In this document: positions 43,785-51,774 of the stretch, in pieces
Layout: each line of letters starts with the position of its first letter
Numbering within the stretch: the stretch's first letter is position 1
Assembly: GCF_013304825.1 (NCBI RefSeq)
Contig: NZ_JAAWUO010000002.1
Coordinates: 1 to 64,000 of the forward strand
Direction: 5' to 3'
DNA length: 64,000 bases
Origin: Blautia schinkii
GTDB taxonomy: Bacteria; Bacillota; Clostridia; Lachnospirales; Lachnospiraceae
The notes under the pieces: generated by a model
What the model was told of the DNA's origin: nothing
What the model saw: the letters and a program-made list of their open reading frames with translations, nothing else
Database searches by the model: none
Program-made: the position numbers and the translations under genes

Positions 43785-44075
43785 ATGAATTATGGTGCTT
43801 TTGGTTTAGTTGAGGTTGTTGGAAGCAGCAATGCGATCCTTGTGATCGATCAGATGCTGAAGACCTCTGATGTTTCTTTTCTTACATGGCAGACAAAATG
43901 TGGTGGCCATGCTACTGTTTTCCTGACTGGTGATGTGTCTGCCGTAACTGCTGCTGTTGAGAGTGTCAAGGGAAATCCTCCTTGTGAGATCGTGGCTTCT
44001 GCAGTAATTTCTAATCCTTCCGAGGAGACTGTTCGCCTGGCGGAGGAAGAGGCTGCCAGGAATCATTTTATGTAA
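43785..44075 (+). CDS. Bacterial microcompartment shell protein (BMC domain)
   Basis: 96 residues, one BMC domain: YGAFGLVEVVGSSNAILVIDQML, the GG-pore-like segment TKCGGHATVFLTGDVSAVTAAV and a C-terminal helix. The ATG at 43785 is chosen because GCGAGGG lies seven bases upstream; a TTG at 43779 would be too close. It differs clearly from the preceding shell protein, so the two probably form mixed facets. A long hairpin follows. Confidence 0.88.
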   Translation: MNYGAFGLVEVVGSSNAILVIDQMLKTSDVSFLTWQTKCGGHATVFLTGDVSAVTAAVESVKGNPPCEIVASAVISNPSEETVRLAEEEAARNHFM

Positions 44076-44103
44076 AATATTTGATAATTGTAACAAACAT
44101 AAA

Positions 44104-44153
44104 CAGGGAATCTTCCCGGGCTTCGTCATCCTGAAACCCGTGAAGATTCCCTG
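44104..44153. terminator. Hairpin terminator between BMC pair and mocA
   Basis: A perfect 12-bp stem, CAGGGAATCTTC (44104-44115) with GAAGATTCCCTG (44142-44153), and an inner GGG/CCC step. It lacks a clean T run on the plus strand; TTTATGTTTG follows on the minus strand. It is the likely end of both converging transcripts. Confidence 0.65.
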
Positions 44154-44160
44154 CTGTTGG

Positions 44161-44742
44161 TCAGAGCACCTCTCTACTATCCACATCCAGCAACTCTCTC
44201 TCATCCGGCACATCCAACACCGCTGTATCCTCCCGGTGCTTCCTGATCACTCTTTTTCCTCCGACATCTCCTTCAAGCTCCATCAGTTCATCAAAATACT
44301 TTCCGGAAAAAATACAGGGATTTCCTGTTTTTCCATTGTGCTGCACGCAGGCAATTCCTTTTTTTTCTTTCCGGAATTTTTCTATCAATTCCAGAAGCGT
44401 CTCACATCGAAGCCAGGGCTGATCTGATACGGTGAATAAACAGGCATCTGTATCCCAGCTGCCTCTCAGACCAATTCTCAACGAAGAAGAAATTCCTTCA
44501 TCAGGATGTAAATTATAGAACACGGAGATTCCTCTTTTTCTGACATCTTCTGCAATCTCATCATACTGGGTGACAACAGTGATAGAACACTGTGTACCTT
44601 GTAATTCCAGTTCTTTTCGTACTTTCTCAAGTTCTGAAAGAATATGCCTGTACATCGGTACTCCATCCACTGTATACAACAATTTATTACTTCCAAATCT
44701 TCTGCTGTTTCCGGCAGCAAGCATAACCAGCCCCAGTTTCAT
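44161..44742 (-). CDS. mocA: Molybdenum cofactor cytidylyltransferase-type protein
   Basis: 193 residues, nucleotidyltransferase fold: VMLAAGNSRRFGSNKLLYTV at the N-terminus and FTVSDQPWLRCETLLELI and TGNPCIFSGKYFDELMEL later, as in MocA/MobA-like enzymes. It attaches CMP (or GMP) to molybdopterin for hydroxylases such as xanthine dehydrogenase. It is the last gene of a long minus-strand run. The company of yqeC and yqeB points to the selenium-dependent hydroxylase system. Confidence 0.88.
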   Translation of the reverse strand: MKLGLVMLAAGNSRRFGSNKLLYTVDGVPMYRHILSELEKVRKELELQGTQCSITVVTQYDEIAEDVRKRGISVFYNLHPDEGISSSLRIGLRGSWDTDACLFTVSDQPWLRCETLLELIEKFRKEKKGIACVQHNGKTGNPCIFSGKYFDELMELEGDVGGKRVIRKHREDTAVLDVPDERELLDVDSREVL

Positions 44743-44786
44743 TTTCTTTTACCTCACCATATCTTTTCCACTACTTTACAAAGTGA

Positions 44787-45449
44787 TCAATCCTTACGCA
44801 GGCTCCCGCAAACAGCTTCAACTCCTTTTATCCTGCATCTTTCCACAATCTTCTCCGCAGGATCCAGCGATTCCAGAACATCTGCCTTATTCAGATAAAC
44901 CAGAAATCTCCTCTTACCGACACCTTTTTGCAATCCTGTCTTTGCTACAGCGATCTTAGCCACATTTTCCCAGGTCACAATATCCTCCACATTTTCCCCG
45001 AGGAATCCGGCCACATCTTCCGGTCTGTGGGCAGTGTCTGCGATTTTTTTTCCAAGACAGTCCAGGCCGATCACACCAACTACAATATCTGCGATTTCCG
45101 GTATCACTGGCTCCCACTGTGCAGGAACTTTCAGGGGAAGCCGCTTCGAGCCGTCAGCTTCCACAAGAAGAGCATCACAAAGGCCGGACAGCTTTTCAAG
45201 GATTTCCCTGTCAGGACCGGAAATCTTCGGCTGTCCGGCCTTATGATAAGCCGCTGTTACATAACCATATTGAGCAAGAAGCTGCCTGACTCCGGCAGCA
45301 TCCCCTGCATCAGCAAAAGGACGCCCCGGTTCCCAGGCCATATGTGTTGTAGTAGTGACGATTACCTTTTTTCCTTCTCCGGCGAATTTCTCTGCCAGAT
45401 AATAGATCAGGGTGGTCTTTCCGCCACCACCTGTAAATGCCGCGATCAT
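44787..45449 (-). CDS. yqeC: YqeC: selenium-dependent hydroxylase maturation protein
   Basis: 220 residues. The P-loop MIAAFTGGGGKTTLIYYLAE opens the protein; LLVEADGSKRLPLKVPAQWEPV and VVGVIGLDCLGK are family marks. Its start at 45449 shares ATGA with the yqeB stop, i.e. translational coupling; the longer ORF start at 45500 is spurious. Role in labile-selenium cofactor biosynthesis is known from genetics of the cluster, its reaction is not established. Confidence 0.9.
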   Translation of the reverse strand: MIAAFTGGGGKTTLIYYLAEKFAGEGKKVIVTTTTHMAWEPGRPFADAGDAAGVRQLLAQYGYVTAAYHKAGQPKISGPDREILEKLSGLCDALLVEADGSKRLPLKVPAQWEPVIPEIADIVVGVIGLDCLGKKIADTAHRPEDVAGFLGENVEDIVTWENVAKIAVAKTGLQKGVGKRRFLVYLNKADVLESLDPAEKIVERCRIKGVEAVCGSLRKD

Positions 45450-46264
45450 GGTCTGATTCCCTGTGAAAGAAGCACTTCCAGAACACCACCGGCAATACAT
45501 CTTGCCTTATCAGAAATAGTAAAACAGTTCTTTTTCTGCTCTGCCCTTGGGTCAATATCTGCAATCTTCATTCCCTGAAAAACAGGATATCCATCCCGGA
45601 TCAGTCCGCGGATCACACCGGAAATCGCTGCCTTCACAGGAGTTTCCCCAATCATGGCAATCACCTGATCTTTCTTCACAATATCTGCAATGTGGCTGAT
45701 ATTTTTCATAACACCAGCTGCAGGAGAATGGATCACCCGTTCTTTTCCAATTCCTGCGATCACGCCTGGTACTCCCGTATTGGGAAGTGCACTGCCCTCC
45801 CGGATAATACGTCCCAGATTGTGTCCACGCATGGTCTCGATCACATAATCCACATCTTCCCCTGCAGTAAATCCAGGTCCTAGTCCTACTGTAAGAGGAG
45901 CCATCGTGCGATCCGTTCCCAGATTTTTTTTCGCAAGAATCGCATCCACAACTGCCGCCGGTGCGAGCTCGTGGATATGTTTCCCTTCAGTATCTGTGAG
46001 AAGAGGAATTTCTCCCTCTTCCCAGCATCTTTCGCACTGTGCAAGAATATTGTTTTCTGTAATGTGCTTGCACACAACACCTTCCACTGCAGAAGTTCCA
46101 TCATATACAGCCTCGCAGAAAGCCACGTGGCGGCGAATGGCGCTTGGGCGGTCGCATTCCAGAATCAAAACATGGTATCCGCATTGATGAAGTTTATGAA
46201 TCACTCCCGTTGCCAGATCACCGCCGCCCCGCACCAGAATCATTTTATTCTTAGTAAGTTCCAT
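45446..46264 (-). CDS. yqeB: YqeB: selenium-dependent molybdenum hydroxylase system protein
   Basis: About 272 residues (EF2563 family). VRGGGDLATGVIHKLHQCGY, LECDRPSAIRRHVAFCEAVY, GLGPGFTAGEDVDYVIETMRGH and SPAAGVMKNISHIADIVKKD are characteristic. It belongs to the maturation set for SDMH enzymes and probably handles the selenium-containing cofactor. Start is uncertain: ATG 46264 (MELTKNKMILVRGGG) overlaps the DUF975 gene by 14 bases; ATG 46243 lies seven bases after that stop. The ORF extends upstream through DUF975 but that part is not family-like. Confidence 0.88.
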   Translation of the reverse strand: MELTKNKMILVRGGGDLATGVIHKLHQCGYHVLILECDRPSAIRRHVAFCEAVYDGTSAVEGVVCKHITENNILAQCERCWEEGEIPLLTDTEGKHIHELAPAAVVDAILAKKNLGTDRTMAPLTVGLGPGFTAGEDVDYVIETMRGHNLGRIIREGSALPNTGVPGVIAGIGKERVIHSPAAGVMKNISHIADIVKKDQVIAMIGETPVKAAISGVIRGLIRDGYPVFQGMKIADIDPRAEQKKNCFTISDKARCIAGGVLEVLLSQGIRP

Positions 46265-47066
46265 TCTCATATACCTGCTGTCCATTTCCTGGCATTCCTG
46301 CTGCCAAAGTATCATAAAGCTCTGCATAAGTTGCATCCTGATACGGAAATACATAGAACAGTCCCACAAGTCCGAATGTGATGGAAGAAAGAATATTCCA
46401 CGGAATAAATGAAAGATCCAGAACAAAAGTATTCCATTTCTGTCCGTACATCATCTCACGGCTTCTGGCAAAAGCTTCATTTCTGTCCATTCCCGGATAT
46501 TCTGCCAGAAGATACGGAACCATCTTATATTCATAAGATTTCACAATTCCCGGAATCACAAAAAGCAGTGACCATAAAAACGTAAAGAGATCACGACAGA
46601 ACATAACTTTCACCACATTTCCATAATTTCCGGAACGGAATGCACTTAATATCTTTCCGGGTCCTGGTACTGAGAACAGGTTATCAATATAAAAGCTGCG
46701 TGCACCTACTTCCAGCACATTTCCCACCAGAAGATGCAGAATTATGCCGATCAGTGCAACTGTCACAACTGCACCGGCTCCCACAAGGGCAAAGATCAGC
46801 ATCCACGGGGAGCGTGCTCCGCTGAACATATGTCCCACATATGAACTCACGCCATCTGTATCAAAAGTACTGACAGAATAATTATACTCAGAATGTACAG
46901 CATTTCCCGCACCGCTCTGTGCTGCTCCTTTTCCGCCGGAAGCAACTACGATCGCCAGGATAAAGCTTACCAGAACTGCTGCCCAATAATTCTTTCGGAA
47001 AGCTTCTTTTGCCCGCCACTTCAGGTCACTGCGTGTCCAGCTGATTTTTTGTCCGTTCATTTTCAT
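46251..47066 (-). CDS. DUF975 membrane protein
   Basis: 271 residues with about five hydrophobic segments. LKWRAKEAFRKNYWAAVLVSFIL at the N-terminus and EYKMVPYLLAEYPGMDRNEAFARSREMM followed by VLDLSFIPWNILSSITFGLVG are DUF975 marks; the function is unknown. Its start overlaps cobC by four bases and its end overlaps yqeB, so it is embedded in the cobalamin-selenium run. No role in either pathway is known. Confidence 0.85.
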   Translation of the reverse strand: MKMNGQKISWTRSDLKWRAKEAFRKNYWAAVLVSFILAIVVASGGKGAAQSGAGNAVHSEYNYSVSTFDTDGVSSYVGHMFSGARSPWMLIFALVGAGAVVTVALIGIILHLLVGNVLEVGARSFYIDNLFSVPGPGKILSAFRSGNYGNVVKVMFCRDLFTFLWSLLFVIPGIVKSYEYKMVPYLLAEYPGMDRNEAFARSREMMYGQKWNTFVLDLSFIPWNILSSITFGLVGLFYVFPYQDATYAELYDTLAAGMPGNGQQVYENGTY

Positions 47067-47662
47067 CCCTCCATATATGCTTCGCAGATCCGGAATTCAT
47101 ATTTACCCTTTTGCCATGACACAGGATCCAGCTCTATCAGATACCCGCCACCGTTTTTTACATGCCATTCATAAAATGGCCGCTGTCTGTCTGCATACTC
47201 TTCCATAATGTTCATAATGGTTCCGCCATGGATCACCAGTGCCGCTCTGTGCACATTCTCCCGGATACACCCTGTAACTGCCTTCTGAAATCCCATCAGG
47301 CTTCTGTGCTTAAATTCTTCCCTGCTCTCTCCTCCGGGAAAAGGAAGCATTCCGTTGCTGTCGATCCACTTCTGATAATTCTCATTTCCGGAAAGCTCCT
47401 TGTAATTCTTATTCTCAAATTCCCCGAAATCACATTCTGAAAGTTCATCTATAATGTGGAGTTCTTTTTCCGGAAAAAGGATCCCGGCTGTCTCCACACA
47501 TCTGAGAAGCGGGCTTGCATAAAGTGTTTCCGGTATTGGGTAACTTAACTCCTTTAAAAATTCACAGCCTTCCTGGGTTAAATGTTCATCAGTTGTCCCA
47601 ACGTAACGCTTAAGCTTATTTCCGGGAGTCTGGCCATGACGGATCAGATATATTTTAAGCAT
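47063..47662 (-). CDS. cobC: Histidine phosphatase, probable alpha-ribazole phosphatase
   Basis: 199 residues. LIRHGQTPGNKLKRYVGTTD carries the catalytic RHG; FENKNYKELSGNENYQKW and VIHGGTIMNIMEEYA the second His. Phosphoglycerate-mutase-like fold. Among cobT, cobU and cobS it is best read as CobC, which dephosphorylates alpha-ribazole-phosphate or the cobalamin phosphate. It overlaps both neighbours by a few bases. Confidence 0.82.
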   Translation of the reverse strand: MLKIYLIRHGQTPGNKLKRYVGTTDEHLTQEGCEFLKELSYPIPETLYASPLLRCVETAGILFPEKELHIIDELSECDFGEFENKNYKELSGNENYQKWIDSNGMLPFPGGESREEFKHRSLMGFQKAVTGCIRENVHRAALVIHGGTIMNIMEEYADRQRPFYEWHVKNGGGYLIELDPVSWQKGKYEFRICEAYMEG

Positions 47663-48035
47663 CTTTTAACACCGTCCCGATTCCGCACACAACTCTTGTC
47701 ACCTTGCTGCTCCCTGCTGCCAGTGCAGTGCAAATACGTCCCACAGCTTCTCTGTACTGCCGTTCAAAGGCATCTGCAGGAACGATTCCGTAGCCAACCT
47801 CCTCACTGACCAGGATCACATCTGGATTTTTTTCCAAAAGCTCCCTTGCCAGATCTGTGAGATCTCTTCCTTCTTTCAGGGATTTTCTTATGTATTCGTG
47901 AAATCCCAGAACACCATCTGCCTGATAAAGTTCTTCATCTGTAAGCTCTGAACCTTTTTTCCATGTGATATCAGGAAAATTCCTTCTGGCATAGTTTTCT
48001 TTTCCCTGGTATGCACCACCGATTATCATTTCCAT
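47655..48035 (-). CDS. Short CobU-like P-loop protein
   Basis: 126 residues. MIIGGAYQGKENYARRNFPD resembles the CobU P-loop but has Glu after the Lys instead of Ser/Thr. VSEEVGYGIVPADAFERQYREAVGRIC and VVCGIGTVLK match the CobU C-terminus. The central guanylyl-transfer region is short. A full-length cobU lies at 48835, so this is a divergent paralogue, possibly regulatory or with a changed substrate. The ATP site may be compromised. Confidence 0.7.
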   Translation of the reverse strand: MEMIIGGAYQGKENYARRNFPDITWKKGSELTDEELYQADGVLGFHEYIRKSLKEGRDLTDLARELLEKNPDVILVSEEVGYGIVPADAFERQYREAVGRICTALAAGSSKVTRVVCGIGTVLKDA

Positions 48036-48061
48036 ATTATTTACCTCATTCGAATCTCTTA

Positions 48062-48838
48062 CTACAGGATCACTGCACCGGCAAGAGCCAGCACAAGTGC
48101 CATTACAACCTCACAGATGCAGAGAAAAAATCCCGACAGATCCCCTGTTGTTCCGCCGAAATATTTCATTGCCATGTGATGGTACCACCAGAATACAAGA
48201 AGTGCACTTAACACTGCGAGTACTCCCATAACCGGGCTTATCCAGAGCATCAGTGCCACCAGTATCACAAACATTACCATCAGAATATTGCGGGCTGTAA
48301 TCTCAGATGCATTTCTGGAAAACTCCGCTACTGTTCCATCTGATTTTGCCTTCGGAAACGTAATCACGCCGATTCCGGAAAGACATCTGGACATCATATA
48401 TCCCATGCTCATAATGCAGATTCCCTTCGGGTTATTCTGAAGCTGGCTCCAGACCCCAAGCCACAGGATAAAATAAACACAGGCTGTGATCACAGCGAAT
48501 GCTCCTGCATGGGAATCTTTCAGAATCTCCAGCCGTCTTGTACGCTCCTGCCAGGAACTTAAGGCGTCAGAAGTATCCAAAAGACCGTCAACATGGATTC
48601 CACCTGTAACCACCACCGGAATCACCGTAAGGATCACTGTGAGAAAAAACGGCTCCAGCTTTACATAATTTCCAAGTACACAGCCAGTCAGCCAGGTCAG
48701 TACACCGATCACAGCTCCCACAAAAGGAAAGAAGCACATCATATATTTCATGTTCTCTTTATTCCAGTCTACCATCGGAGCAGGGATCTTGGAAAACATG
48801 GCAAATGCAGCCTTGCAGCTGTTCCACACACTTTTCAT
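48062..48838 (-). CDS. cobS: Adenosylcobinamide-GDP ribazoletransferase
   Basis: 258 residues, polytopic membrane protein. IPAPMVDWNKENMKYMMCFFPFVGAVIG, the acidic GGIHVDGLLDTSDAL motif and KDSHAGAFAVITACVYF are hallmarks of CobS/CobV. It joins the lower-ligand riboside to adenosylcobinamide-GDP at the membrane. It starts inside the cobU stop (four-base overlap). Confidence 0.95.
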   Translation of the reverse strand: MKSVWNSCKAAFAMFSKIPAPMVDWNKENMKYMMCFFPFVGAVIGVLTWLTGCVLGNYVKLEPFFLTVILTVIPVVVTGGIHVDGLLDTSDALSSWQERTRRLEILKDSHAGAFAVITACVYFILWLGVWSQLQNNPKGICIMSMGYMMSRCLSGIGVITFPKAKSDGTVAEFSRNASEITARNILMVMFVILVALMLWISPVMGVLAVLSALLVFWWYHHMAMKYFGGTTGDLSGFFLCICEVVMALVLALAGAVIL

Positions 48839-49365
48839 GCTTTCACACCTCCTCCTTTGTGCCAGACAGGAATTCCATAAACAACTTCCACAACATCGTC
48901 TGCCATCTCAGCCAGATTACAGTTGATCTGACCAAGCTGTTCTTTATATTTTTCTGATTCTCCTTCATAAAGAATACCATCTGAAAAAATCTCATTGGTT
49001 ACAATTACCACATGTTCTGCCTGAGAAAGAAGGTGTTTCACACCACCTGTGATTTCCTCCGAAACCTCCGGATGGAAACCGTCTTCCCGGAACATTTCGT
49101 TCGCTACCAGATTGGACATACATTCCAGAAGAACCACGCTGCCTTTGGGAAGAACCAGCTCATCCAGGGCTGTATAACGTTCCACTGTCTCGAAGCCTTT
49201 TCCGGCGCGCATCCGCCTGTGCCTGCGGATACGCCTGTGGCTCTCTTCGTCAAATGCCTGCATGGTAGCAATATAAGTCCGCCGGGCTTCCCCGAAGGAT
49301 AAAACTGTTTCTTCAGCAAAAGCTGATTTACCGCTTCCGCTGCCCCCTGTTACTACAACCAGCAT
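48835..49365 (-). CDS. cobU: Adenosylcobinamide kinase / phosphate guanylyltransferase
   Basis: 176 residues. P-loop VVVTGGSGSGKSAFAEETVL, FDEESHRRIRRHRRMRAGKGFETVE with the guanylylated His, VLLECMSNLVANEMF and TNEIFSDGILYEGESEKY. It phosphorylates adenosylcobinamide and transfers GMP. Directly adjacent to cobT with no gap. Normal CobU length. Confidence 0.93.
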   Translation of the reverse strand: MLVVVTGGSGSGKSAFAEETVLSFGEARRTYIATMQAFDEESHRRIRRHRRMRAGKGFETVERYTALDELVLPKGSVVLLECMSNLVANEMFREDGFHPEVSEEITGGVKHLLSQAEHVVIVTNEIFSDGILYEGESEKYKEQLGQINCNLAEMADDVVEVVYGIPVWHKGGGVKA

Positions 49366-50421
49366 TTATTTCAACTCCTCATACTGTTCTACATTGATAT
49401 CCCCAAAAGTGCTCATTGAATTATATACAGCACAGGAAAGATCGATCAGCGGAAACAGTGTTACTGCTCCGGTTCCTTCACCAAGGCACATTCCTGCATG
49501 AATGACCGCTTCTTTATCCAGCTCTTTCAGGATCATATGTGCAGCCGGCTCTTTGGACACGTGAGATGCGATGATATAATCGCTGATCTGCGGGCAGATC
49601 TTTACAGCTACCAGCGCAGCCACACAGGAAATAAAGCCATCCATGACAACCGGCATTCCAAGAGCAGCGCCACCGATATATACACCAGCCATTCCTGCAA
49701 TATCATATCCTCCGACTTTGGCCAGAACATCAATGGCATCAGAACGATCCGGATTGTTTAGGGCAATGGCTTTTTTGATAGCGTTAATCTTTCTCACAAG
49801 TCCCTCACCGGAAAGACCTGCTCCGCGTCCTGTCATATCCTCAACCGGCTTTCCGAGAAGTACAGAGGCCACTGCACTGCTGGTTGTCGTGTTTCCGATT
49901 CCCATCTCACCGGTAGCAAGAACCTGATAACCTTTTTCTTTCAGCTCCTGAGCCATGGCAATACCTGCCTCTATGCCTTTGATCGCCTGCTCTCTTGTCA
50001 TAGCCGGCTCTTTTGTCATATTCTTTGTTCCATAGGCAACTTTCAGATCTGTGCGGACTTTTGTATCAACGACCATTCCCACATCAACAGGGAAAAGCTC
50101 TGCACCGCACTGGCGGCACATTACGCAGCATGTAGTAGCTCCATTCAGAAAATTCTCAGCAACAATGGCAGTTACCTCCTGCCCTGTCTGTGTTACACCC
50201 TCTTCCACAACACCATTATCTGCACACATGGCAACAACTGCTTTTTTTTCTACACGGACATCCGGTGTTCCTGTGATGCCTGCGATCTGTATCAGCATAT
50301 TTTCAAGCTCTCCAAGAGAATGTAACGGCTTCGCAATACTGTCCCATCTCTTTTTAGCTCCTTCGATTGCTTTCTCATCCAGCGGACGAATCTTCTTCAC
50401 TGCCTCATTTAATGTCATCAT
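49366..50421 (-). CDS. cobT: Nicotinate-nucleotide--dimethylbenzimidazole phosphoribosyltransferase
   Basis: 351 residues. KRWDSIAKPLHSLGELENML at the N-terminus; VVAMCADNGVVEEGVTQTG; TGEMGIGNTTTSSAVASVLL; and GMCLGEGTGAVTLFPLIDL near the catalytic Glu. It makes alpha-ribazole-phosphate for the cobalamin lower ligand. GGGAGGTAGCAA precedes the ATG and lies within the end of gtrA, so no room exists for a cobalamin riboswitch here. Confidence 0.96.
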   Translation of the reverse strand: MMTLNEAVKKIRPLDEKAIEGAKKRWDSIAKPLHSLGELENMLIQIAGITGTPDVRVEKKAVVAMCADNGVVEEGVTQTGQEVTAIVAENFLNGATTCCVMCRQCGAELFPVDVGMVVDTKVRTDLKVAYGTKNMTKEPAMTREQAIKGIEAGIAMAQELKEKGYQVLATGEMGIGNTTTSSAVASVLLGKPVEDMTGRGAGLSGEGLVRKINAIKKAIALNNPDRSDAIDVLAKVGGYDIAGMAGVYIGGAALGMPVVMDGFISCVAALVAVKICPQISDYIIASHVSKEPAAHMILKELDKEAVIHAGMCLGEGTGAVTLFPLIDLSCAVYNSMSTFGDINVEQYEELK

Positions 50422-50845
50422 TTGCTACCTCCCGTTTTTTACCTGTAGTAAAAATTAAAAATTTACTAAATATATAATTCAGCACCAGCACAATGAACTG
50501 GGTACAGAATTTCGCGATCATGTCGTTAAGCCCCATGGCAACAGCCAGAAGCCACACACCACCAACCTCGATCACCATGGTTGCAAGGCGGGCACTTATA
50601 AATTTCACAAAAGGCCGGATATGGTCTTTCAGAGTTTCACAGTTATCGTGAAATACAAATCTGGAATTCACAATATATGCAAACAGAATCGCCAGGATAA
50701 TGGAAATCACATTTGCAGTCATAAGCGGAATTTTTGCCAGTCTCATAATATAAAAGCTTACGAGATTTACAAGGGTTGTACAACCACCCCAGAAAACATA
50801 TCGGATCACATCATTCCCGTAAATTTTCAAAATCAGTTTTTTCAA
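50405..50845 (-). CDS. GtrA-family membrane protein
   Basis: 146 residues, four hydrophobic segments: RYVFWGGCTTLVNLVSFYIM, MTANVISIILAILFAYIVNSRFVF, and two later. GtrA proteins flip undecaprenyl-phosphate-linked sugars used for glycosylating surface polymers. Its start overlaps the glycosyltransferase gene by four bases and its end overlaps cobT by 17. It works with the two genes upstream. Confidence 0.9.
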   Translation of the reverse strand: MKKLILKIYGNDVIRYVFWGGCTTLVNLVSFYIMRLAKIPLMTANVISIILAILFAYIVNSRFVFHDNCETLKDHIRPFVKFISARLATMVIEVGGVWLLAVAMGLNDMIAKFCTQFIVLVLNYIFSKFLIFTTGKKREVANDDIK

Positions 50846-51774
50846 TCTTTCTCTCCTCCGTGTATGATCTTTGACACAATATATCTCGGACGTCTCTTAA
50901 CCTCCTCATAGATCCGTGCAATGTAATAGCCGATAATACCCAGGCTCATCATCACTGCACTTCCGATAAACAGCAAAACGATCAGAAGTGTGGTATATCC
51001 TTCCACTGCATGCCCGGTAAAATATCTCACCAGCGAATACACAAGAAGGATCAGCGAACAGATAAAGCACCCGACTGCCCCGGCTGTCACAAACTGCAGC
51101 GGAAGTGTGGTAAATGCTACAATGTTCCGAAATGCATAGCTGATCAGTGCTCTTGTTGACCACTTGGATTCTCCTGCCTCCCTCTCTTTCACTTCGAAGA
51201 ACACAGAGGTACTTCTATATCCTACCCAGGATGAAGTGGCACGGAAAAACATGCTCCTCTCCGGCATAGAAAGGACACTCTGTACAGCTTTTCTGTCAAG
51301 GAGCTTGAAATCCGATGCATTCTGCATATCGAATCCGGTTGTCCTGGACATGATCCTGTAAAAAAATCCGGCACTTTTTCTGTGAAGCATGTTTTCTTTT
51401 CCCCTGCTGGTCTTCACACCTTCGATCACTTCATATCCCTGTTCCCAGAGACGGAACATCTCTATCAGTTTTTCCGGCGGATGCTGCAGGTCGCAGTCCA
51501 TCACAGCCACTGCATCACCACCTGCCTGTGCAAGTCCTGCTACAATTGCAGCTTCTTTTCCGAAATTCCTGGAAAAATGCACTCCTGTCACATTAGGATC
51601 CTGCGTGGATATCTCCTCTATCTGATTCCAGGTTTCATCTGTCGATCCATCATCCACCAGGACAAGTTCATACGGAATCCTCTCCTGATCCAGGAACTTT
51701 TTCAGCGTCCGGCAGGCTTTTACAATCATCAGTTCTTCATTATATGCCGGCAGAACTACTGATAATCTGCTCAT
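50842..51774 (-). CDS. Undecaprenyl-phosphate sugar transferase (GtrB/CsbB-type GT2)
   Basis: 310 residues. GT2 domain: LSVVLPAYNEELMIVKACRT, LVDDGSTDETWNQI, VMDCDLQHPPEKLIEM and SSWVGYRSTSVFFEVKEREAGESKWS; then two membrane segments (about 230-300). It loads a sugar on undecaprenyl phosphate. With GtrA and the YfhO protein it forms the three-part extracytoplasmic glycosylation system known for lipoteichoic or wall polymers. It starts inside the yfhO stop by four bases. Confidence 0.92.
   Translation of the reverse strand: MSRLSVVLPAYNEELMIVKACRTLKKFLDQERIPYELVLVDDGSTDETWNQIEEISTQDPNVTGVHFSRNFGKEAAIVAGLAQAGGDAVAVMDCDLQHPPEKLIEMFRLWEQGYEVIEGVKTSRGKENMLHRKSAGFFYRIMSRTTGFDMQNASDFKLLDRKAVQSVLSMPERSMFFRATSSWVGYRSTSVFFEVKEREAGESKWSTRALISYAFRNIVAFTTLPLQFVTAGAVGCFICSLILLVYSLVRYFTGHAVEGYTTLLIVLLFIGSAVMMSLGIIGYYIARIYEEVKRRPRYIVSKIIHGGEKD

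Noticed and set aside
50405-50480. Cobalamin riboswitch before cobT
   Set aside because: cobT starts inside gtrA with its own binding site; no leader space and no B12-box-like sequence seen.
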